Assembly: GCF_014842255.1 (NCBI RefSeq)
Contig: NZ_JACYVH010000011.1
Location: 4,092-60,919, forward strand
Source of the DNA: Frigoribacterium sp. CFBP 13712
GTDB taxonomy: Bacteria > Actinomycetota > Actinomycetes > Actinomycetales > Microbacteriaceae
Length of the DNA stretch: 56,828 bases
Reading direction: 5' to 3'
In this document: positions 34,408 to 42,994 of the stretch, piece by piece
How the letters are laid out: each line of letters begins with the position of its first letter
Numbering within the stretch: position 1 is the first letter of the stretch
Notes under the pieces: generated by a model
Database searches by the model: none
What the model was told of the DNA's origin: nothing
The model's input: only the letters and a program-made list of their open reading frames with translations
Translations under genes and position numbers: made by a program

Positions 34408-35205
34408 CGAACGAGGTGCCCCGAACCGTCGCCTAGGGCCGCGGCACGGCCCCCTTCTGCGTCACTTCGTGTGGCCGAGGTGCGGCGCCGCGGGCCCCGC
34501 GCCGCCGGCTCCGCCGGCTCCGAACGAAGTGCCCCAAACCGGCGCCTCAGTCCGCCAAACCGCCCCTTTTGCGTCACTTCGTGTGGCCGGGGTGCGGCGC
34601 CGCGGGCGCCGCGCCGCCGCCTCCGCCGGCTCCGAACGAAGTGCCTCAAACCGGCGCCTCAGCCCGCCGAACCGCCCCTTTTGCGTCACTTCGTGTGGCC
34701 GAGGTGGGGCGCGGCGGGCGCCGCGCGCGCCGCTCCGCCGGCTCTAAACGAGGTGCCGCAAACCGGCGCCTCAGTCCGCCAGACCGCCCCTTTCGCGTCA
34801 CTTCGTGTGGCCGGGCTGCGCACGCTGAGGCCGCCGCTCCAACGGCTCCGAACGAAATGCCTCAAACCGGCGCCTCGGGCCGCGGCACGGCCCCTTTTGC
34901 GTCACTTCGTGTGGCCGAGGTGCGGCGCGGCGGGCGCTGCTCCGTCGTCCCCGAACGAAGTGCCTCAAACCGGCGCCTCAGTCCGCCAAACCGCCCTTTT
35001 TGCGTCACTTCGTGTGGCCGGGGTGCGAGCCGCTCCGCCGGCTCCGAACGAGGTGCCTCAAACCGGCGCCTCAGTCCGCCGAACCGCCCCTTTTGCGTCA
35101 CCTCGTGTGGCCGAGGTGCGGGCCGCGCCGCCGGCTCTGAACGAGGTGACTCGAAGCGGGGGCTCGGGGCGCTGAATCGCCCGCTTCGCGTCACTTCGTT
35201 TGGGC
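34408..35205. repeat. Repeat array C: eight inverted-repeat units
   Basis: Units begin at about 34408, 34521, 34633, 34745, 34849, 34952, 35045 and 35139, i.e. periods of 113, 112, 112, 104, 103, 93 and 94 bases, shrinking to the right. Each starts GAACGAAGTGCCTCAAACC and ends CCTTTTGCGTCACTTCGTG, its near reverse complement, with CGGCGCCTCAGTCCGCC in the apex. Linkers GGCCGAGGTGCGGCGC... join them. The last unit has GAGGTGACTCGAAGC and is closest to array A. It fills most of the about 1-kb gap between the iron operon promoter and the DUF4190 gene. Open frames crossing it give only periodic peptides and are not genes. Confidence 0.92.
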
Positions 35206-35338
35206 GCGCGGCGCCAGACGCTGCGCGCTGCGCGCGCGGCGGCGGCGCCGGACGCGGCGACGGGCCGGCGCCGCTCCGGCGGGCCGATGACCCGGGGTGC
35301 GGCACCGGCCCGTCGGGCTGGTGCGGTGGGGGTGAAGC

Positions 35339-35779
35339 TCAGCTGCAGGTGTAGGTGACGCCGTCGACCACATGCGTGCCGGGGCCGAGGTCCGCACACT
35401 GCTGCAGCAGGACGGTGGCGCTGGCGATGAGCACGATGATGCCGATGACCGTGATGATGATGACCACGATCGAGATGATGATGCCGGCCAGCGAGAGGCC
35501 GCGCGGCTGACCCGCACGCCCGAACCGGCGGAACGAGATGATGTTCAGGATCAGACCCACGATGGCGAGCAGACCGAAGAACGAGAGGACGAAGCCGGCG
35601 ATGGCCATGCCCTTCGACGGGGGCTTGCTGCCGCCCGTGGTCTCGTTCGAGCCGGGCGTGTACGCCTGGGGAGCCGATCCGTAGGGCTGCTGCGCGCCTC
35701 CCTGGGGCGGGTAGCCGGGCTGGCCCTGCGGGTTCTGGTGGCCCGGCTGGTTCGGGTCGTTGGGCGTGTTGTCGGTCAT
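35339..35779 (-). CDS. DUF4190 domain-containing membrane protein
   Basis: 146 residues. A Pro/Gln/Gly/Tyr-rich cytoplasmic N terminus (1-50) is followed by the DUF4190 domain with two membrane segments (about 56-80 and 96-122; MAIAGFVLSFFGLLAIVGLI), then a short outer tail with two Cys (LQQCADL, YTCS) that may form a disulfide. The family is widespread in actinobacteria and has no known function. Confidence 0.88.
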   Translation of the reverse strand: MTDNTPNDPNQPGHQNPQGQPGYPPQGGAQQPYGSAPQAYTPGSNETTGGSKPPSKGMAIAGFVLSFFGLLAIVGLILNIISFRRFGRAGQPRGLSLAGIIISIVVIIITVIGIIVLIASATVLLQQCADLGPGTHVVDGVTYTCS

Positions 35780-35891
35780 GAGCGGTCCCCTCGGTACGCG
35801 GTCGTTTCGCTCAGCCTAGGGGGCGGGGGTCGCCGCGTCCGAGCCCTGTGGATAACGCTTTCGCGGCCGACTCGCCACCTACGATGAGACC

Positions 35892-36356
35892 GTGACCATC
35901 GCCTCCGCCCCCAACGACCGCGACCGTCGGCCGATCGACCAGCCGTACTACCGAGCGTCGTTCGTCGAGGCCATGCGCCGGTTCGTCGTCAAGTACGCGA
36001 CCTTCTCGGGTCGGGCGGGGCGGGCCGAGTACTGGTGGGTGGCGCTGGTGCAGTTCGCGCTGCCGTTCGCGATCCAGGGTGTCACGGGTGTGCTGACCGG
36101 CGACTGGAGCGAGGTCGACGGGCAGTCGTTCTCGACCGCGCCGAACGCGATCCTCCTCGCGATCTACCTCGCGACGGCCGTGCCGACCCTCGCCATCACC
36201 TGGCGGCGTCTGCACGATGCGAACCGCAGCGGGCTGTGGGCGTTCATCCTGTTCGTGCCGTTCGTCGGCTGGCTCGTCTTCCTGATCTTCGTGCTGACGC
36301 CCCCGCGGCCCGAGGGTGCCCGCTTCGATGCGGAGCCGGCGGTCGCGACCGGCTGA
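35892..36356 (+). CDS. DUF805 domain-containing membrane protein
   Basis: 154 residues from a GTG. The DUF805 signature is clear: YATFSGRAGRAEYWW near residue 36, a first membrane pair (about 50-95), and RRLHDANRSGLWAF followed by a further hydrophobic pair. Function unknown; the family is common in bacteria. It is divergent from the DUF4190 gene and convergent with the LysM gene; the intervening hairpin at 36358-36410 begins right at its stop. Confidence 0.92.
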   Translation: MTIASAPNDRDRRPIDQPYYRASFVEAMRRFVVKYATFSGRAGRAEYWWVALVQFALPFAIQGVTGVLTGDWSEVDGQSFSTAPNAILLAIYLATAVPTLAITWRRLHDANRSGLWAFILFVPFVGWLVFLIFVLTPPRPEGARFDAEPAVATG

Positions 36357-36357
36357 C

Positions 36358-36410
36358 CCGCGCCTCCTGCCGTGCGGCGCAGGCCTCTCAGGAGAGCCGA
36401 GGAGGCGCGG
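36358..36410. terminator. Hairpin built from two facing GGAGGCGCG motifs
   Basis: CCGCGCCTCCT at 36358-36368 and its perfect complement AGGAGGCGCGG at 36400-36410 frame a 31-base loop, between convergent genes. Two copies of the dispersed motif in opposite orientation make this possible terminator. Confidence 0.7.
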
Positions 36411-36420
36411 CGCGGGCCGG

Positions 36421-37527
36421 TCAGACGCTCGCGGGATCGAGATTGAGCGTCGTGCCCTCGAACAGGCGCTGCTCGTCGTCGAGCACCTGCAGCCCGGCGT
36501 TCAGGTAGATCAGCGCCGCGACCGAGATGCCGAACCGGGCGGCGACCGCGTCGGTGGTGTCGTTCGGGGAGACGAGGTACCTGCGGGGCGCTCCGGCGTC
36601 GGTCGTCGAGGTGACCGTGCCGGCCGCGAGCGACGCGGGGCCCGAGTCGGCGGGGGCGATGTTGGTCTCGCGCGGCGGGATGCTCCAGGCGACGGACTGC
36701 ACGGCCAGCACCTTGTCGGGACCGATCTCGAGCGGGACGCCGTCCGCCGACGGAGCCGACGAGTAGGTCACGATCGTGCCGAGGTACGACGGCTGGCTGG
36801 TGCCGAGGGGCGTGCCCCCCGACGTCGGCGCGCTCGTCGGCCCGCCCAGCAGCACCGAGCCGACGCCGTACGAGGTCAGCCCGTCGCCCACCGAGGGCGC
36901 GATGTCGATGAGCGTCACGGACACCGGCACGGGCAGCGTCGACGTGAAGCCCGAGTACTGGACGTCGTAGCCGTTCGAGCCGTCGGCGACCACCCGGTAG
37001 TGGTACGCGACGCTGCCGAGCGGAGAACGCACATCGCCCTCGGTCACGACCGTGCCGGCCGGGACGGACGCCACCGACGGCGCCGGCAGATCGGCGTCGA
37101 CGGGCGCGGCCGTGGCGGCGCGCGGGGTCGGTTCACCCGACGGGGTGGGGGTCGGGGTCGGCGTGGGGGTCGCGCTGGGGCCGAACTGCGCGGCACCCGG
37201 TCGTGCGGTCGCGGACGTCGTGGCCGGTTCGGCCGTCGGCTGGCCAGCGCTTCCCAGGACATCGCCGAAGACGACGAAGCAGGCGGCCACCACGGTGACG
37301 ACGGCGACCGTCACGGCGATGATCGGCAGGGCGAGACTACCGCGACGCCGGTCGGGGTCGGTGTCGGTGGCGGGTTCGGGGTCGTCGTCGGGGGTGCCGA
37401 AGAGCATCTCGTGCCCGGATAGCTCAGCGGGCTGGCGGGGCTCGGCGGGCTGGCGGGGCTGATCGGGCTGGCGGGCCCCGTCGGGCGCGTCGTCCGGCCC
37501 CTGCGCGTCGCGGTCGTCGTCGGTCAT
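36421..37527 (-). CDS. Membrane-anchored LysM-domain protein
   Basis: 368 residues from the ATG at 37527. A cytoplasmic Pro/Gln/Arg/Asp-rich segment (QPRQPAEPRQPAEL repeat) is followed by one membrane segment (about 64-88), a TPTPTPTP spacer, an extracytoplasmic domain rich in beta strands (about 140-310) and a C-terminal LysM-like module (about 320-365: YLVSPNDTTDAVAARFGISV). LysM binds peptidoglycan, so the protein likely spans from membrane to cell wall. The middle domain is not recognised. Confidence 0.83.
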   Translation of the reverse strand: MTDDDRDAQGPDDAPDGARQPDQPRQPAEPRQPAELSGHEMLFGTPDDDPEPATDTDPDRRRGSLALPIIAVTVAVVTVVAACFVVFGDVLGSAGQPTAEPATTSATARPGAAQFGPSATPTPTPTPTPSGEPTPRAATAAPVDADLPAPSVASVPAGTVVTEGDVRSPLGSVAYHYRVVADGSNGYDVQYSGFTSTLPVPVSVTLIDIAPSVGDGLTSYGVGSVLLGGPTSAPTSGGTPLGTSQPSYLGTIVTYSSAPSADGVPLEIGPDKVLAVQSVAWSIPPRETNIAPADSGPASLAAGTVTSTTDAGAPRRYLVSPNDTTDAVAARFGISVAALIYLNAGLQVLDDEQRLFEGTTLNLDPASV

Positions 37528-37713
37528 GCGGCCCCCCAAGGGTGATCTCTCGAAGCAGGTGCTCCCCCGTGGACGATCCTAGGGCGGGTCGGAGTAGTGT
37601 GCCGCGCCGATCGGGAGCCGGGGTACGGCGGGCCGATCATCGGCTGTCAGTCGTGCGCGTGTCACGGTCGGCGAGCCTGAGATGGACCTCTGCCCCACCG
37701 ACACGAGGACCAC

Positions 37714-39447
37714 ATGAGCACGACACGCACCGCACCCACCGCCGACACCGCAAGCACCGCATGCACCGCACCCCCCGCAGCCCGCACCGTCCGCATCACG
37801 ACCGCCGCCGCCGACCTGTTCGGCTGGGACGATCTGCACGCCGGGCAGCTCGAGGCGATCGAGGCCGTCGTCGCGGGTCGCGACACCCTGGGCATCATGC
37901 CGACCGGGTTCGGCAAGTCGGCGATCTACCAGGTCGCCGGTGCCGTGCTCGACGGGCCGACCGTCGTCGTGTCGCCCCTCATCGCGTTGCAGGCCGATCA
38001 GGTCGCCGGGCTGGTCGGCCGCCCCGATGCGCCCTCGGCCGTCGCCATCAACTCCGGTCACACCGACGCCGAGAACGACGCCGGCTGGCAGCGTCTGGCC
38101 GCGGGCGAGATCACGTACGTGTTCCTCGCCCCCGAGCAGCTCGCGCGAGACGAGACCGTCGACCGGCTGAGAGACGCCGGAGTCGCCCTCGTCGTGGTCG
38201 ACGAGGCCCACTGCGTGTCGTCCTGGGGTCACGACTTCCGGCCCGACTACCTGCATCTCGGCGAGATCGTCGAGCGCCTCGGCCGCCCGACGGTGCTGGC
38301 GCTGACGGCGACCGGGTCGGGGCCCGTGCGCGACGAGGTGGTCGAACGGCTGCGACTGCGCGATCCGCTGATCGTCAGCCGCGGCTTCGATCGTCCCAAC
38401 CTCGCCCTCGAGGTGGTGCGCCACGAGGACGACGACGAGAAGATGCGCGCCGTCGTCGAGCAGGTGGCCGCCTCGACCACGCCCGGCATCGTCTACGTGG
38501 CGACCCGCAGAGCGACCGAGGCCTACACGGCGGCGATCGCGGAACGCCGCCCCGACCGGACGGTGGTCGGCTACCACGGCGGGCAGCGGTCCGCCGAGCG
38601 CGGGCAGCTGCACGAGAGGTTCCACGCCGGCGAGGTCGACGTCGTCGTGGCGACCAGCGCCTTCGGCATGGGCATCGACAAGCCCGACGTGCGCTTCGTC
38701 GTGCACGCCGACGTGCCCGACTCGCTCGACGCCTACTACCAGGAGATCGGGCGAGCCGGTCGTGACGGCGACCCGGCCACCGCCACCCTGCACTACCGGC
38801 CCGAGGACCTGTCGCTGCGGTCGTTCTTCGCCTCGGGGCTGCCCGGCCGCGCCGATCTGCGAGGGGTCTTCACGGCGCTGTCGGCCGCCGGACGCCCGGT
38901 GACCCGTGCCGAGGTCGCGGGTCAGCTCGCGCTCGGTTCGCGCACGGTGTCGCGCCTCATCGATCTGCTGCTCGAGGGCGGGGCGCTGACCGAGTCGACG
39001 GACGGGTTCGAGCCGGTCGCCGGTCTCGACGCGGCGGAGGCGGCGGGCGCGGCTCGCGAGGTCGCCCAGACCCGCGAGCGCGTCGCGACGTCCCGGATCG
39101 AGATGATGCGCACCTTCGCCGAGGCCGCCGGCTGCCGCCGCCGGTTCCTGCTCGGCTACTTCGGCGAGGACTCGCCCGAGCACTGCGGCAACTGCGACCT
39201 CTGCCTGTCCGACGACCGCGCCGGGATCGATGCCGAGGAGGCGCGCTCGGGAGACGAGGAGGCGCACCCCACCGACACCGCGCCTCCTGCATTCGCCACC
39301 GACGCCCGCGTCGTCCATGCGACCTGGGGCGAGGGCACGGTCATGGGCACCGACGACGACCGGATGACCGTCTTCTTCGAGAGCCAGGGCTACAAGGTGC
39401 TCTCCGTCGCGGACGTGCTCGAGCGGGGGCTGCTGACCCCGGCCTGA
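37714..39447 (+). CDS. RecQ family ATP-dependent DNA helicase
   Basis: 577 residues. Unwinds DNA 3' to 5' in repair and recombination. Walker A is MPTGFGKSAIY (about 63-73); the DEAH box is at 163-166 within VVVDEAHCVSSWGHDFRPDY, and the RecQ-specific motif and helicase motif VI (QEIGRAGRDGDP) are present. A zinc-binding set Cys474, Cys491, Cys494, Cys497 marks the RecQ-Ct domain. There is no HRDC domain; instead the last 45 residues form a small basic beta domain (ATWGEGTVMGTDDDRMTVFF) like the DUF3553/UvrD C-terminal module. The ATG at 37714 has GAGGA six bases upstream. No LexA box is seen here. Confidence 0.93.
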   Translation: MSTTRTAPTADTASTACTAPPAARTVRITTAAADLFGWDDLHAGQLEAIEAVVAGRDTLGIMPTGFGKSAIYQVAGAVLDGPTVVVSPLIALQADQVAGLVGRPDAPSAVAINSGHTDAENDAGWQRLAAGEITYVFLAPEQLARDETVDRLRDAGVALVVVDEAHCVSSWGHDFRPDYLHLGEIVERLGRPTVLALTATGSGPVRDEVVERLRLRDPLIVSRGFDRPNLALEVVRHEDDDEKMRAVVEQVAASTTPGIVYVATRRATEAYTAAIAERRPDRTVVGYHGGQRSAERGQLHERFHAGEVDVVVATSAFGMGIDKPDVRFVVHADVPDSLDAYYQEIGRAGRDGDPATATLHYRPEDLSLRSFFASGLPGRADLRGVFTALSAAGRPVTRAEVAGQLALGSRTVSRLIDLLLEGGALTESTDGFEPVAGLDAAEAAGAAREVAQTRERVATSRIEMMRTFAEAAGCRRRFLLGYFGEDSPEHCGNCDLCLSDDRAGIDAEEARSGDEEAHPTDTAPPAFATDARVVHATWGEGTVMGTDDDRMTVFFESQGYKVLSVADVLERGLLTPA

Positions 39448-39501
39448 CGCGGGTGCCGGCTGCCGGGTGCCCGCCGCCCGCGGCCGGGTGTGCCGGCGGT
39501 C

Positions 39502-40413
39502 CTAGCCGCGGTAGCCGAACGAGTGCAGACCGTGCTGCTCGGCGAGGGCGCGGCTGAGGGCCTCGCCGCGGACGCTCGTGCCGAGCTCGTCGAGCGGCGG
39601 GCTGATGATCGCCGCGCCGAGCCGATTCGGGGCGGCGAGCACGATGGCGCCCGAGACGCTGGACTTCGCGGGCACGCCGACCGAGCGCATCCAGCGCCCC
39701 GAGCCGTCGTAGACCCCGCAGGTCGCCATCACCGAGACCACGTCGCGCGCCACCTCGGCCGAGACGACCCGCTCGCCGGTGACCGGATTGCGCCCGCCGA
39801 ACGCCAGCGTCGCCCCCATCACGGCGAGGGCGACGGCGTCGACCATCACCGAGCAGGCGCGGGCGTAGACGGCGACGGCCTCGTCGGCGGTCTCGTCGAG
39901 CGTCCCCTCCGAGCGCATCAGGTGGGCGAGCGCATGATTGCGGTCGCCGTGCAGCTGCTCGCTCTCGCTGATCTCGCGGTCGTAGTCGAGCTCGCGACCG
40001 GCGAAGGCGCTGAGGCCGGCGAGGATCCGGTGGATGCGCGCATCGCCCGAGTCGCCGTCGACCAGGTTGGCGGTGAGCAGCGCCCCCGCGTTGACCATCG
40101 GGTTCGGCGGCCGACCCGTGTCGCTCTCGAGCTTGATCGCGTCGAACGCCTCGCCCGTCGGCTCGATGCCCACCCGGTCGAGCGCGGCGCCGTCCGAGTC
40201 GGCGAGAGCCAACGCGAACAGGAACGGCTTCACGGCCGACTGGATCGAGAACGGATGCTCGGCGTCACCCGAGGCCACCACCTCGCCCTCGGGCCGGACC
40301 AGAGCGACCCCGAACAGGTCGGGGTCGGCCTCGGCGAGCTGCGGGATGCTGTCGTCCACCGCCCCTCCTCGGGTGGACACGAAGGAGGCGCGGAGGGCAT
40401 CGAGCGACGGCAT
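39502..40413 (-). CDS. glsA: Glutaminase A
   Basis: 303 residues. Hydrolyses glutamine to glutamate and ammonia. It has the serine-hydrolase-like fold with Ser59-x-x-Lys62 (FSIQSAVKPF), NPMVNAGA and the C-terminal AAPNRLGAAIISPPLDELG. The start is uncertain: ATG at 40413 gives a slightly short N terminus and a Shine-Dalgarno that is too close. A GTG within it (VDDSIPQ) has a better-spaced GAGGAGGGG but would cut into the conserved helix. It is convergent with recQ and probably co-transcribed with the 107-residue gene upstream (20-base gap). Confidence 0.92.
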   Translation of the reverse strand: MPSLDALRASFVSTRGGAVDDSIPQLAEADPDLFGVALVRPEGEVVASGDAEHPFSIQSAVKPFLFALALADSDGAALDRVGIEPTGEAFDAIKLESDTGRPPNPMVNAGALLTANLVDGDSGDARIHRILAGLSAFAGRELDYDREISESEQLHGDRNHALAHLMRSEGTLDETADEAVAVYARACSVMVDAVALAVMGATLAFGGRNPVTGERVVSAEVARDVVSVMATCGVYDGSGRWMRSVGVPAKSSVSGAIVLAAPNRLGAAIISPPLDELGTSVRGEALSRALAEQHGLHSFGYRG

Positions 40414-40433
40414 GCCTCCCAGCGTGGCAGGGT

Positions 40434-40757
40434 CTACGGCTTCCCGACCGACGCGAACCAGTCGGCGTACCGCGTGTTCTCGGCCATGCGGCGGGTCTCG
40501 TCGGGTGCGTCGTCGCTCCACCAGACGGGGCCGCGCTCGCCGAGGGCGGTCTTCGCCGCGTCGACTCGGGCGTGGGCCTGCTCGACGGCGGCCGGGTCGT
40601 CGTCGCCGAGCGCGGTCTTCTTCGCGCGCCGCGCCTCCATCAGGTCGTGCACGAGCTCGGCCCGACGGTCGTCGCTCAGCGACGGGTCGGACCGCCGCCA
40701 GAGGCGGCCGCGCACGACGATGTAGCGGCCGTCGGGGGTCTCGAGCGGGGCGGTCAT
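40434..40757 (-). CDS. Conserved small protein, hypothetical
   Basis: 107 residues, hydrophilic, mostly helical. The start APLETPDGRYIVVRGRLWRR and the adjoining SLSDDRRAELVHDLMEARRA recur, as I remember, in many bacteria as a stand-alone protein of unknown function; the second half (ERGPVWWSDDAPDETRR) is equally characteristic. It precedes glsA on the same strand. Confidence 0.82.
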   Translation of the reverse strand: MTAPLETPDGRYIVVRGRLWRRSDPSLSDDRRAELVHDLMEARRAKKTALGDDDPAAVEQAHARVDAAKTALGERGPVWWSDDAPDETRRMAENTRYADWFASVGKP

Positions 40758-40938
40758 GACGCCAGTCTGGCTGCGTCGGCGTCGCGGGGGCCGAACCCGA
40801 CCGGCCGGGCCGTCGGGCGCGTGCCGAACCCGACAGTTCTGCCCCGAGGGAGCTAAAAGGCCAGGAGATGCTGCCCGTCAGGGGCCGTTCAGTCGCGAGT
40901 TGCTCAGAAGGGGGGCGGGGGCGCGCGGAGCGGTGCGG

Positions 40939-41253
40939 CTAGGGGTGCTCGTCCTTCATGGGGAGGCGGTCGTCGCCGACGCTGTCTCCGGTCGTGGCCG
41001 ACCAGCGGGTGACCAGACGGCGGGCGATCGGCAGGGGGCACGGGATCGTGACCGCGCCGGTGCGGCTGACGATCGTCAACCGGGCCGCACCCGACTGGCC
41101 GCGGTGCCACATGCGCGAGATGTCCATCGTGACACCGCCGCTGTCATCGCTGTCGTCGCGGCGAGGTTCGGTCATCTCGAGGGTCAGGCGGTTGCCGAAG
41201 ACGGTGATGCGGTAGACGACGCCGCCGTCGCTCCAACTCTCGTCACTACCCAC
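40939..41253 (-). CDS. Small protein behind a LexA box, hypothetical
   Basis: About 104 residues from the GTG at 41253. It is rich in beta strands (GGVVYRITVFGNRLTLEMTE, then RLTIVSRTGAVTIPCPLPIA), with no signal peptide, membrane segment or known motif. An upstream GTG-free extension to 41376 would run through the operator and is rejected. The SOS-type box at 41265-41280 is 12 bases before the start, so expression is likely DNA-damage inducible. Function unknown. Confidence 0.68.
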   Translation of the reverse strand: MGSDESWSDGGVVYRITVFGNRLTLEMTEPRRDDSDDSGGVTMDISRMWHRGQSGAARLTIVSRTGAVTIPCPLPIARRLVTRWSATTGDSVGDDRLPMKDEHP

Positions 41254-41264
41254 GGGACCAAGAT

Positions 41265-41280
41265 ACGAACAAGCGTTCGA
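41265..41280. promoter_or_regulatory. LexA (SOS) box, near consensus
   Basis: ACGAACAAGCGTTCGA matches the actinobacterial LexA consensus TCGAACRNNYGTTCGA at 15 of 16 positions (first base differs). It lies directly upstream of the leftward small gene at 40939-41253. Confidence 0.8.
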
Positions 41281-41437
41281 TCCTGTCCAGCCGAGTACGG
41301 CCCCGATCCGCCGGAGTTTCCGAAAACGGACAACCCAGAGATGCCCGCCGCCCGCACCGCTTATCCTGCGATCCACCGACCGGCCGCCTGCCGATCGACC
41401 AGGCCCCGCTGCCCCGGCCCCGCCGACCGGCCCCCGT

Positions 41438-42994
41438 CTACCCCGCGACCCGCGCCGCCAGGAACTTCTCGGCCGTCCGCAGCCCGAGCGCCATGATCGT
41501 CAACGCGGGGTTGGCGACGACCGCGCTCGGGAAGACGGAGTTGTCGCAGACCCAGAGGTTCGGTACGTCGAAGCTGCGCCCGTCGGCGTCGACCACGGCG
41601 TCCGTCGCGTCGTCGCCCATGCGGCAGGTGCCGATGGTGTGCGCCGTGCGAGCGAGCACCATCGTGTCGGTGGCGCCGGCGGCCTCGACGATGGCGGTCA
41701 TCGTCGCGATGGCGTGCTCGTCGATGGCGTCTTCGTTGGGGCCTGCGCTGAACGAGACGATCGCCTTGGGGATGCCGAACTCGTCGAGCTCGTCGGACAG
41801 CACGAGGCGGTTGTCGTCGCTCGGCAGGCACTCGGCGTTGATGCCGACCCCGGCCAGGTACCGGTAGCCCTCCATCGCCTCGACGAGCTCGTCGCCCCAG
41901 AGTCCGCCGCCGCGCACCAGAGTCGTGGCCAGCGTCAACGGCATGACCCCGAGGCTCTGGATGAGATAGCCGCCCACGAAGTCGACGCCCTCGGGTCGCA
42001 TCGTGTCTTCGGTGATGATCGACGACGGGTAGCCGCGGTGGCTGCGGATCTCCTCGGTGAAGGTGCCCCACACCTGGGTCGCCCCGTGCGCCATGTAGTT
42101 GCGGCCCACCTGGTCGCTGCTGTTGGCGAGCCCGGTGTGCAGCAGCAGACGGGGTGTCTCGACGCCGCCCGCGCAGAGGAACAGCGCCTTCGTGCGCTGA
42201 CGGTGCTCGACCCCGTCGCGGGTGTAGACGACGGCCGATACCTCGCCGGCCTCGTCGAGCTCGATGCCGTGCACCATCGACCCGGGTCGGATCTCGGCGC
42301 CGTGCGCCACCGCCGACGGCAGGTAGGTGGTGTCCATGCTGACCTTGGCGCCGTTGCGGCAGCCCTGGTGGCAGCTGCCGCAGTTGACGCAGGCGTGGCG
42401 CATGCCCGCGTGCTCCTGCTCGCGGTCGACGGTGGTGATCGCGACCGGGCCGTCGGTCGCGGTGATGCCGAGCGCCTCGCACCCGCGGATCATCATGTCG
42501 GACGACGCGTTGCGCGGCGCCGGCGGCAGCGTGTATCGCCGCGAAGGATCCCACGGGTAGTCGGCGGGCCCGGCGATGCCGACGAAGGCCTCGACGCGCT
42601 CGATGTACTCGATCAGCTCGGCGTGCTCGATCGGCCAGTCGACGCCCTTGCCGGTCAGCGACTTCAGCCGCAGATCGCGCTCGTCGGGGCGGGGTGTGAA
42701 GGCACCCCAGTGCAGGGTCGACCCGCCGACCCCCTTGCCGCTGTTGTTGAGGCCGAAGGCCGTCGGGTTCTCGCCGGCGCTGAGGCGTTCGTCCATCCAG
42801 TTGATGGCGACGGCCTCGGTCTCGTCCTGGGTGAAGAGCTCGGGGTCGAAGTTCGCCCCCGCCTCGAGCGCGACGACGTGCAGACCCTGCGCCGCCAGCG
42901 TGCTGAGGATCGGCGCCCCGCCGGCGCCCGTGCCGATCACGACGGCGTCGACGATCTCGTCATCGGAGTAGGTGGTCATCTGGTCGAGGTTCAT
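41438..42994 (-). CDS. GMC family oxidoreductase (FAD subunit)
   Basis: 518 residues from the ATG at 42994. The FAD-binding GTGAGGAP is at 21-28; the GMC signature GKGVGGSTLHWGAF and the C-terminal AHTIGTCRMG and ANPALTIMALGLRTAEK are clear. A Cys cluster CVNCGSCHQGC in the middle resembles that of glucose/gluconate-type dehydrogenases that carry an iron-sulfur centre. There is no Tat signal. Its start overlaps the end of the upstream gluconate-2-dehydrogenase-subunit-3-like gene by four bases, so the two form a dehydrogenase pair oxidising a sugar or alcohol; the electron acceptor is not encoded here. Confidence 0.92.
   Translation of the reverse strand: MNLDQMTTYSDDEIVDAVVIGTGAGGAPILSTLAAQGLHVVALEAGANFDPELFTQDETEAVAINWMDERLSAGENPTAFGLNNSGKGVGGSTLHWGAFTPRPDERDLRLKSLTGKGVDWPIEHAELIEYIERVEAFVGIAGPADYPWDPSRRYTLPPAPRNASSDMMIRGCEALGITATDGPVAITTVDREQEHAGMRHACVNCGSCHQGCRNGAKVSMDTTYLPSAVAHGAEIRPGSMVHGIELDEAGEVSAVVYTRDGVEHRQRTKALFLCAGGVETPRLLLHTGLANSSDQVGRNYMAHGATQVWGTFTEEIRSHRGYPSSIITEDTMRPEGVDFVGGYLIQSLGVMPLTLATTLVRGGGLWGDELVEAMEGYRYLAGVGINAECLPSDDNRLVLSDELDEFGIPKAIVSFSAGPNEDAIDEHAIATMTAIVEAAGATDTMVLARTAHTIGTCRMGDDATDAVVDADGRSFDVPNLWVCDNSVFPSAVVANPALTIMALGLRTAEKFLAARVAG

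Noticed and set aside
34471-35175. Open frame of about 234 codons through array C
   Set aside because: It yields only a periodic FCVTSCGRG-type peptide copied from the DNA repeat; the frame is an accident of the repeat length.
34408-35205. CRISPR array
   Set aside because: Repeats are about 70 bases with conserved linkers instead of unique spacers, each unit is an inverted repeat, and no cas genes are present.
37400-37470. tRNA-like GATAGCTCAGCGGG sequence
   Set aside because: It lies in the repeat-coded N terminus of the LysM protein, and no acceptor, anticodon or T arm can be formed.
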